A stretch of 54,570 bases of DNA, taken from the NCBI RefSeq assembly GCF_004684085.1, contig NZ_SRHZ01000003.1:1-54570 (forward strand), given 5' to 3'. The stretch comes from Stenotrophomonas maltophilia (GTDB lineage Bacteria; Pseudomonadota; Gammaproteobacteria; Xanthomonadales; Xanthomonadaceae). The notes under the pieces are model-generated. The model was given only the letters and a program-made list of their open reading frames with translations, searched no databases and was not told where the DNA came from. Each line of letters begins with the position of its first letter. The first letter of the stretch is position 1. Positions 48,835 to 54,570 of this stretch are shown piece after piece. Made by a program: the position numbers and the translations under genes.

Positions 48835-49851
48835 ATGCTCTTCAAGAATGTCTCGATCGCCGGCCTGGCACACGTTGATGCGCCGCATACGCTGACGACC
48901 AAGGAAATCAACGAGCGGCTGCAGCCGACGTTGGATCGCCTTGGTATCCGCACCGACGTGCTCGGCGATATCGCCGGCATCCATGCCCGCCGCCTGTGGG
49001 ACAACGGCGTACTTGCGTCCGATGCCGCCACCATGGCCGGCCGCAAGGCGCTGGAAGACGCAGGCATCAATGCGACCCAGGTCGGCCTGCTGGTCAACAC
49101 CTCGGTCAGCCGTGACTACCTGGAGCCGTCTACGGCCTCCATCGTGTCCGGCAACCTCGGCGTCAGCGACGAATGCATGACCTTCGACGTCGCCAATGCC
49201 TGCCTGGCCTTCATCAACGGCATGGATATCGCGGCGCGCATGATCGAGCGCGGTGACATCGACTACGCGCTGGTGGTGGATGGCGAGACCGCCAACCTGG
49301 TGTACGAGAAGACCCTGGAGCGGATGACCGCCCCGGACGTCACCGCCGACGATTTCCGCAACGAGCTGGCGGCGCTGACCACCGGTTCGGGTGCTGCGGC
49401 CATGGTCATGGCGCGCTCGGAACTGGTGCCGGACGCCCCGCGCTACAAGGGTGGCGTGACCCGCTCGGCCACCGAGTGGAACCAGCTGTGCCTGGGCAAC
49501 CTGGACCGCATGGTCACCGACACCCGGCTGCTGCTGATCGAAGGCATCAAGCTGGCGCAGAAGACCTTCAGCGCCGCCAAGATCGCCCTGGGCTGGGCCG
49601 TGGAGGAACTGGACCAGTTCGTCATCCACCAGGTCAGCCAGCCGCACACCGCCGCGTTCATCAAGAACTTCGGCATCGACCCGAAGAAGGTCATGACCAT
49701 CTTCGGCGAGCACGGCAACATCGGTCCGGCTTCGGTGCCGATCGTGCTGAGCAAGCTCAAGCAGCTGGGCAAGCTGAAGAAGGGCGATCGCATCGCGCTT
49801 CTGGGTATCGGCTCGGGCCTGAACTGCTCGATGGCTGAAGTGGTCTGGTAA
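48835..49851 (+). CDS. oleA: OleA, acyl-CoA head-to-head condensing enzyme
   Basis: OleA is a FabH-like thiolase-fold enzyme that joins two long-chain acyl-CoAs by non-decarboxylative Claisen condensation to a beta-keto acid. The 338-aa product has Cys123 in ANACLAF, His265 in FVIHQVS, Asn295 in HGNIG and Glu97 in DYLEPSTASIV, matching the catalytic residues of the well-studied Xanthomonas OleA. It begins at ATG 48835, the same start as that enzyme. It opens an oleA-oleB-oleC-oleD cluster, though a repeat dimer and an opposite-strand gene interrupt it. Products are long internal olefins. Confidence 0.97.
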   Translation: MLFKNVSIAGLAHVDAPHTLTTKEINERLQPTLDRLGIRTDVLGDIAGIHARRLWDNGVLASDAATMAGRKALEDAGINATQVGLLVNTSVSRDYLEPSTASIVSGNLGVSDECMTFDVANACLAFINGMDIAARMIERGDIDYALVVDGETANLVYEKTLERMTAPDVTADDFRNELAALTTGSGAAAMVMARSELVPDAPRYKGGVTRSATEWNQLCLGNLDRMVTDTRLLLIEGIKLAQKTFSAAKIALGWAVEELDQFVIHQVSQPHTAAFIKNFGIDPKKVMTIFGEHGNIGPASVPIVLSKLKQLGKLKKGDRIALLGIGSGLNCSMAEVVW

Positions 49852-49873
49852 GCAGCCCGCTGCCTGACCTTCT

Positions 49874-49958
49874 GTAGAGCCGAGCCATGCTCGGCTCACG
49901 CGCGCAGCGCGGCTCTTCCGCAGCGGACCGGAGAGCAGCCGAGCATGGCTCGGCTCCA
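49874..49958. repeat. SMAG/REP-like palindrome pair, GTAGAGCCGAGCC type
   Basis: Units at 49874-49896 and 49937-49958 in opposite orientation, in the oleA-oleB gap. They may stabilise or cut the polycistronic mRNA. Confidence 0.85.
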
Positions 49959-49990
49959 CGCCGCGCCGCGATTCTCCTTAGGTGCTCCGC

Positions 49991-50881
49991 ATGCGCGATC
50001 TTCCCGGTTACCCCGCCCACCCGCAGCGCTTCGACGTGCGCCCCGGCCTGTCGATGAGCTATCTCGACGAAGGCCCGCGCGACGGCGAGGTCGTGGTGAT
50101 GGTGCACGGCAACCCGTCGTGGAGCTATTACTGGCGCACGCTGGTGGCCGGCCTGTCGGACACGTACCGCTGCATCGTGCCGGACCACATCGGCATGGGC
50201 CTGTCGGACAAGCCCGATGACCGCCGCTACGAATACACGCTGCAGTCGCGCGTGGATGATCTGGACGCGCTGTTGAAGCACCTGGGCATCACCGGCCCGG
50301 TGACCCTGGCGGTGCACGATTGGGGTGGCATGATCGGCTTCGGCTGGGCGCTGTCGCACCACGATCAGGTGAAGCGCCTGGTGGTGCTCAATACCGCTGC
50401 GTTCCCGATGCCGGCGGCGAAGAAGATGCCGTGGCAGATCGCGCTGGGTCGTCACTGGAAAATCGGTGAGTGGATCATCCGTACCTTCAACGCGTTCTCG
50501 TCCGGTGCCTCGTGGCTGGGCGTGGAGCGGAAGATGCCGGCCGACGTGCGCCGCGCCTACGTGTCGCCGTACAACAGCTATGCCAACCGCATCAGCACCA
50601 TCCGCTTCATGCAGGACATTCCGCTGTCGCCGGCCGACAAGGCCTGGTCGCTGCTGGAGCGCGCCGGCAAGGCGCTGCCGTCCTTCGCGGATCGACCGGC
50701 CTTCCTCGGCTGGGGCCTGCGCGACTTCGTATTCGATCACCACTTCCTGAAGGGTTTCCAGGCTGCGCTGCCGCAGGCCCAGGTGCATGCCTTCGAGGAT
50801 GCCGGGCATTACGTGCTGGAAGACAAGCACGACGTGCTGGTGCCGGAGATCCGCGCGTTCCTGGACGCCAACCCGATCTGA
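49991..50881 (+). CDS. oleB: OleB, beta-lactone decarboxylase (alpha/beta hydrolase)
   Basis: OleB belongs to the haloalkane-dehalogenase group of alpha/beta hydrolases and decarboxylates the beta-lactone made by OleC to the cis-olefin. The 296-aa protein has the nucleophile Asp110 in AVHDWGGM, oxyanion-region HGNPSW (39-44) and His273 in EDAGHYVLED. Asp as nucleophile rather than Ser and HGNPSW are dehalogenase-like. The ATG at 49991 is chosen; a GTG at 49982 is in frame. It follows oleA after 139 bp and a REP pair. Confidence 0.95.
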   Translation: MRDLPGYPAHPQRFDVRPGLSMSYLDEGPRDGEVVVMVHGNPSWSYYWRTLVAGLSDTYRCIVPDHIGMGLSDKPDDRRYEYTLQSRVDDLDALLKHLGITGPVTLAVHDWGGMIGFGWALSHHDQVKRLVVLNTAAFPMPAAKKMPWQIALGRHWKIGEWIIRTFNAFSSGASWLGVERKMPADVRRAYVSPYNSYANRISTIRFMQDIPLSPADKAWSLLERAGKALPSFADRPAFLGWGLRDFVFDHHFLKGFQAALPQAQVHAFEDAGHYVLEDKHDVLVPEIRAFLDANPI

Positions 50882-50899
50882 GGGATGTGCCGGATCCCG

Positions 50900-50975
50900 G
50901 TAGTGCCGGCCGCTGGCCGGCAAGCGCGCGATGCGCGCCGGGTTCATGAGGTTGCCGGCCAGCGGCCGGCACTAC
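50900..50975. repeat. SMAG/REP-like palindrome pair, GTAGTGCCGGCC type
   Basis: Units at 50900-50922 and 50953-50975 in opposite orientation, between oleB and the convergent YkgJ-like gene. It can act as a bidirectional 3'-end hairpin. Confidence 0.87.
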
Positions 50976-50977
50976 CA

Positions 50978-51409
50978 CTACGCCGCGACCGGTGCCTGCG
51001 GCGGCGACGACGGACTGTTGCCGTTGTCGTCCGGATGATCGTCGTCGTTGCCGGCCTCGTCGCGCCAGCGCCAGTCGGCCAGCGTCAGCGGATCCAGGCC
51101 ATAGGCGATGCGCGCCTTGTCGCACTGCGGACTGGCCTTGCCGTATTCCCACGACGCATCCACCTCGCGGCACACGCTGGGCCGGTTGGGGTGGATGGTG
51201 CAGCGTGAATACACGCCGATCTGCGCATCCAGCGCTACGCAGCGTACCGGCTTTGAGTGGGTGCCGCGCATGCACAGGCGGTGCGGGTCCAGCACCTCGG
51301 TCAGTTGGTGCGGCACGCCACCGGGGGTGACCTCGTCCGATTCCATCCAGTGGAAGGCCACGCGGTATTGGGTGCAGCAGGCGCCGCAGGTCATGCAGGG
51401 ATGTTGCAT
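50978..51409 (-). CDS. YkgJ-family cysteine-cluster protein
   Basis: The 143-aa protein begins with the CMTCGACC motif (residues 5-12, YkgJ type) and has further cysteines (LCMRG, VRCVAL, SRCTIH, SVCREV) that can bind a zinc or iron-sulfur cluster. The C-terminus is Asp/Pro/Ser-rich and disordered. It lies on the opposite strand inside the ole cluster, divergent from oleC with about 100 bp between starts. ATG 51409 is chosen by the family start. The biochemical role of YkgJ proteins is unclear; no direct link to olefin synthesis is known to me. Confidence 0.85.
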   Translation of the reverse strand: MQHPCMTCGACCTQYRVAFHWMESDEVTPGGVPHQLTEVLDPHRLCMRGTHSKPVRCVALDAQIGVYSRCTIHPNRPSVCREVDASWEYGKASPQCDKARIAYGLDPLTLADWRWRDEAGNDDDHPDDNGNSPSSPPQAPVAA

Positions 51410-51513
51410 GGGAAAACCGCCTCGGGCGGCAGTCGGAATCAGGAACGAAGGTGCGGATTTTCCACGAAGTGGGCCGCCGCGCAAGAAATTCCGTAAGCGG
51501 CGACAATGAACGG

Positions 51514-53172
51514 ATGAACCGATCCTGCAATATCGCGGCCCGTTTGCCTGAACTGGCGCGTGAACGACCCGCCCAGATCGCCATCCGCTGCCCCGGCCGC
51601 CGTGGCGCCGGCAACGGCATGGCCGCCTACGACGTCACCCTGGATTACCGCCAGCTGGATGCCCGCAGCGACGCCATGGCCGCCGGCCTGGCCGGCTATG
51701 GGATCGGCCGCGGCGTACGCACGGTGGTGATGGTGCGGCCATCGCCGGAATTCTTCCTGCTGATGTTCGCGCTGTTCAAGCTGGGCGCGGTGCCGGTGCT
51801 GGTCGACCCGGGCATCGACAAACGCGCGCTGAAACAGTGCCTGGACGAGGCACAGCCGCAGGCCTTCATCGGCATTCCATTGGCTCACGTGGCGCGGCTG
51901 GTACTGCGCTGGGCACCCTCGGCCACCCGCCTGGTCACCGTTGGCCGGCGTCTGGGCTGGGGCGGTACCACCCTGGCCGCGCTGGAACGTGCCGGTGCCA
52001 GCAGCGGGCCGATGCTGGCCGAGACCGACGGCGAGGACGTGGCTGCGATCCTGTTCACCAGTGGCTCCACCGGCGTGCCCAAGGGCGTGGTCTATCGCCA
52101 CCGCCACTTTCTCGGCCAGATCCAGTTGCTGGGCAGCGCCTTCGGCATGGAGGCGGGCGGCGTGGACTTGCCCACCTTCCCGCCGTTCGCCCTCTTCGAT
52201 CCTGCGCTGGGCCTGACCTCGGTCATTCCGGACATGGACCCGACACGGCCGGCGCAGGCCGATCCTGCGCGCCTGCACGATGCCATCCAGCGCTTCGGCG
52301 TGACCCAGCTGTTCGGTTCGCCGGCATTGATGCGGGTGCTGGCACGGCATGGTCGTCCGTTGCCGACGGTGACCCGGGTGACCTCGGCCGGGGCACCGGT
52401 ACCGCCGGATGTGGTCGCCACCATCCGCAGCCTGCTGCCGGCCGACGCGCAGTTCTGGACCCCGTACGGCGCCACCGAGTGCCTGCCGGTGGCAGTGGTC
52501 GAGGGCCGCGAGCTGGAGCGCACCCGTGCCGCTACCGAGGCCGGCGCCGGCACCTGCGTGGGCAGCGTGGTCGAGCCGAACGAAGTGCGCATCATCGCCA
52601 TCGACGACGCACCGCTGCCGGACTGGTCGCAGGCGTGTGTGCTGGGCGTGGGCGAAGTGGGCGAGATCACCGTGGCCGGCCCGACCACCACCGACAGCTA
52701 TTTCAACCGTCCGCAGGCCACCGCCGCAGCGAAGATCAGCGAGACGCTCGCCGATGGCAGCACCCGCATCGTCCATCGCATGGGCGACGTCGGCTACTTC
52801 GATGCGCAGGGCCGACTGTGGTTCTGTGGGCGCAAGACCCATCGTGTGGAAACCGCACAGGGGCCGTTGTACACCGAGCAGGTCGAGCCAGTGTTCAATA
52901 CCGTGCCCGGTGTGGCGCGTACGGCACTGGTAGGCGTTGGTCCGGCCGGTGCGCAGGTGCCGGTGCTGTGCGTGGAGCTGCAACGCGGCCAGAGCGTCAG
53001 TCCGGCGTTGCGCGAGGCACTGCGTGCCCAGGCCGCCCTGCGCTTGCCCGAGGCGAACCTGCAGCATGTGCTGATGCACCCTGCGTTCCCCGTCGATATC
53101 CGTCACAACGCCAAGATCGGCCGCGAGAAGCTCGCCGTCTGGGCCAGCGCCGAACTGGAGAAGCGCGCATGA
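51514..53172 (+). CDS. oleC: OleC, beta-lactone synthetase (AMP-ligase superfamily)
   Basis: OleC uses ATP to convert the beta-hydroxy acid from OleD to a beta-lactone. The 552-aa ANL-superfamily enzyme has the P-loop motif [13 protein letters not shown] (residues 179-191), the A5-like GATECLPV region (about 320) and a C-terminal domain with the catalytic-Lys segment IGREKLAV (near the end). Start ATG 51514 gives 552 aa. It overlaps oleD by 4 bp (ATGA) and so is translationally coupled. Compared with the acyl-CoA synthetases it is a specialised branch. Confidence 0.97.
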   Translation: MNRSCNIAARLPELARERPAQIAIRCPGRRGAGNGMAAYDVTLDYRQLDARSDAMAAGLAGYGIGRGVRTVVMVRPSPEFFLLMFALFKLGAVPVLVDPGIDKRALKQCLDEAQPQAFIGIPLAHVARLVLRWAPSATRLVTVGRRLGWGGTTLAALERAGASSGPMLAETDGEDVAAILFTSGSTGVPKGVVYRHRHFLGQIQLLGSAFGMEAGGVDLPTFPPFALFDPALGLTSVIPDMDPTRPAQADPARLHDAIQRFGVTQLFGSPALMRVLARHGRPLPTVTRVTSAGAPVPPDVVATIRSLLPADAQFWTPYGATECLPVAVVEGRELERTRAATEAGAGTCVGSVVEPNEVRIIAIDDAPLPDWSQACVLGVGEVGEITVAGPTTTDSYFNRPQATAAAKISETLADGSTRIVHRMGDVGYFDAQGRLWFCGRKTHRVETAQGPLYTEQVEPVFNTVPGVARTALVGVGPAGAQVPVLCVELQRGQSVSPALREALRAQAALRLPEANLQHVLMHPAFPVDIRHNAKIGREKLAVWASAELEKRA

Positions 53173-54161
53173 AGATCCTGGTCACCGGTGGTGGTGGTTT
53201 CCTTGGCCAGGCGCTGTGCCGCGGGCTGGTCGAACGTGGCCACCAGGTGCTGGCGTTCAACCGCAGCCACTACCCGGAACTGCAGGCGATGGGCGTGGGC
53301 CAGATCCGCGGCGATCTGGCCGATGCGCAGGCGGTGCTGCATGCGGTGGCCGGCGTCGATGCAGTGTTCCACAACGGTGCCAAGGCCGGTGCATGGGGCA
53401 GCTATGACAGCTACCACCAGGCCAACGTGGTCGGCACCGACAACGTCATCGCTGCCTGCCGTGCGCATGGCATCAGCCGGCTGGTCTATACCTCCACGCC
53501 CAGCGTGACCCACCGCGCCACGCATCCGGTGGAAGGCCTGGGGGCCGATGAAGTGCCCTATGGCGAAGATTTCCAGGCGCCGTATGCAGCGACCAAGGCG
53601 ATTGCCGAACAGCGCGTGCTGGCCGCCAACGATGCAGGTCTGGCGACGGTGGCGCTGCGGCCGCGCCTGATCTGGGGCCCCGGTGACCAACAACTGGTGC
53701 CAAGGCTGGCCGAGCGTGCGCGGCAGGGCCGCCTGCGCCTGGTGGGCGATGGCAACAACAAGGTCGATACCACCTACATCGACAACGCCGCGCTCGCGCA
53801 TTTCCTCGCGCTCGAAGCACTGGCGCCCGGTGCTGCGTGTGCAGGCAAGGCCTACTTCATTTCCAACGGCGAACCGCTGCCGATGCGCGAGCTGGTCAAC
53901 AAGCTGCTGGCTGCTGTGGGTGCACCGACCGTGCACAAGGCGATCAGCTTCAGGACCGCCTACCGCATCGGCGCGATCTGCGAGCGGTTGTGGCCGCTGC
54001 TGCGCCTGCGTGGCGAACCGCCGCTGACCCGCTTCCTGGCCGAGCAGCTGTGCACGCCGCACTGGTACAGCATGGAGCCGGCACGCCGTGACTTCGGCTA
54101 TGTGCCGCAGGTCAGCATTGATGAAGGGCTGCGCAGGCTGAAGGCTTCATCTGCCGCATAG
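53169..54161 (+). CDS. oleD: OleD, NAD(P)H-dependent beta-keto acid reductase
   Basis: OleD reduces the OleA product to a beta-hydroxy acid. The 330-aa short-chain dehydrogenase of the extended (3-beta-HSD/epimerase) type has the N-terminal cofactor motif TGGGGFLG (residues 6-13) and the catalytic YxxxK as Y139-AAT-K143 in PYAATKAI. The upstream Ser/Thr is in YTSTPSV (107-113). It starts inside the oleC stop, ATGA, and closes the ole cluster. Downstream is a DUF1328 gene after 82 bp, not evidently part of the pathway. Confidence 0.96.
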   Translation: MKILVTGGGGFLGQALCRGLVERGHQVLAFNRSHYPELQAMGVGQIRGDLADAQAVLHAVAGVDAVFHNGAKAGAWGSYDSYHQANVVGTDNVIAACRAHGISRLVYTSTPSVTHRATHPVEGLGADEVPYGEDFQAPYAATKAIAEQRVLAANDAGLATVALRPRLIWGPGDQQLVPRLAERARQGRLRLVGDGNNKVDTTYIDNAALAHFLALEALAPGAACAGKAYFISNGEPLPMRELVNKLLAAVGAPTVHKAISFRTAYRIGAICERLWPLLRLRGEPPLTRFLAEQLCTPHWYSMEPARRDFGYVPQVSIDEGLRRLKASSAA

Positions 54162-54243
54162 GTCGCCATCACTGGTTGCACACCGCTGAATCGGGAGGAT
54201 GGACCCACGCCATCCAACGGCCCGGACATCTGCGAGGAGCACC

Positions 54244-54399
54244 ATGCTGCATTACGCCGTTATTTTCTTCGTCATCGCCATCATCGCCGCCGTGCTCGGC
54301 TTCTCCGGCATCGCCGGTGCCGCCAGCAACATTGCCTGGATCCTGTTCGTCGTGTTCCTGGTACTGGCAGTGATCTCGATGTTCCGCAAGCGCGGCTAG
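54244..54399 (+). CDS. DUF1328 (YtjA, UPF0391) small membrane protein
   Basis: The 51-aa peptide has two transmembrane segments: [21 protein letters not shown] (residues 2-22) and [19 protein letters not shown] (29-47). It ends in a basic FRKRG tail, matching the DUF1328 family. A GAGGAG Shine-Dalgarno sequence lies 5 bp before ATG 54244. These peptides are stress-induced in enterobacteria; their role is unknown. It lies after oleD and before a REP cluster. Confidence 0.92.
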   Translation: MLHYAVIFFVIAIIAAVLGFSGIAGAASNIAWILFVVFLVLAVISMFRKRG

Positions 54400-54410
54400 G
54401 AGACCGCAGG

Positions 54411-54559
54411 GTAGTGCCGGCCGCTGGCCGGCACTGTATCTCCCGGTGGGTGCCGACCGTTGGTCGGCACGCCCTACTGTAGAGTCGAGCCATGCTTGTA
54501 TGTTCCTCCCGGCTCCTACGCGGTATGTAGGAGCCAGGGTGGAGGGACCGTCAAGCATG
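54411..54559. repeat. REP-like units and composite hairpin at the window end
   Basis: Two intact units (54411-54434, GTAGTGCCGGCC type; 54446-54470, GTGGGTGCCGACC type) are followed by a degenerate GTAGAGTCGAGCC unit (54479). The last merges with a nested hairpin: CATGCTTG/CAAGCATG outside (54491, 54552) and GGCTCCTAC/GTAGGAGCC inside (54511-54535). Confidence 0.8.
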
Positions 54560-54570
54560 CATCTGCGGAT

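Noticed and set aside
51439..53106. A 555-codon minus-strand frame
   Set aside because: Antisense to oleC, which has all its catalytic motifs.
54169..54558. A 129-aa minus-strand frame at the window end
   Set aside because: It runs through REP palindromes and antisense to the DUF1328 gene.

Overview
This window is chromosomal DNA of a high-GC gammaproteobacterium, almost certainly Stenotrophomonas (S. maltophilia group). The evidence is the many GTAG-type palindromes (SMAG/REP-like) in intergenic gaps, an Ax21-family outer-membrane protein, an OleABCD cluster whose OleA is nearly identical in motifs to the Xanthomonas enzyme, and a XVIPCD-tailed type IV secretion effector. No rRNA, tRNA, CRISPR array, transposase or phage gene was seen.

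Region by region. 1-10.1 kb is core-like: a conserved unknown protein, a thiolase, a heme-biosynthesis operon hemD-hemX-hemY on the minus strand, a thioesterase, a rhodanese protein followed by secB-gpsA, then a DUF4440-like secreted protein and an Ivy-like lipoprotein. 10.15-12.0 kb looks accessory: an orphan 124-aa protein beside a remarkable set of interlocked inverted repeats, two unrecognised small genes, and a broken second copy of one of them. 12.0-20.7 kb holds two LysR-linked catabolic/redox operons. The first is GMC oxidoreductase, small membrane protein, aldehyde dehydrogenase and catalase-like peroxidase. The second is NTF2-like protein, quinone oxidoreductase, a second NTF2-like protein and DoxX. 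20.7-23.3 kb carries an L,D-transpeptidase, an Lpp-like lipoprotein and an HNH protein.

23.3-27.5 kb carries ax21 bracketed by hairpins, an AraC regulator with a VOC protein, a DyP-type peroxidase and a small TonB_C-like protein. 27.6-31.8 kb is a thiamin-uptake locus: a TPP riboswitch on the minus strand precedes a TonB-dependent receptor translationally coupled to a PnuC/PnuT transporter, with an APH-fold kinase next door. 31.9-35.6 kb has a glycine-zipper protein and a predicted antibacterial effector/immunity pair: a multidomain peptidoglycan hydrolase with XVIPCD, and an upstream lipoprotein. 35.8-40.5 kb is a divergent BvgA/BvgS-like two-component pair and a lipoprotein cytochrome c.

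40.6-45 kb carries ETF-ubiquinone oxidoreductase, glutaryl-CoA dehydrogenase (its likely electron source), TrmL and a repeat-containing secreted protein. 45.4-48.7 kb has an M16 peptidase and a DUF4156 lipoprotein. 48.8-54.2 kb is oleA-oleB-(ykgJ-like, opposite strand)-oleC-oleD, the complete set for head-to-head long-chain olefin synthesis, followed by a DUF1328 membrane peptide. All functions are inferred from sequence reading only; no database search was run.
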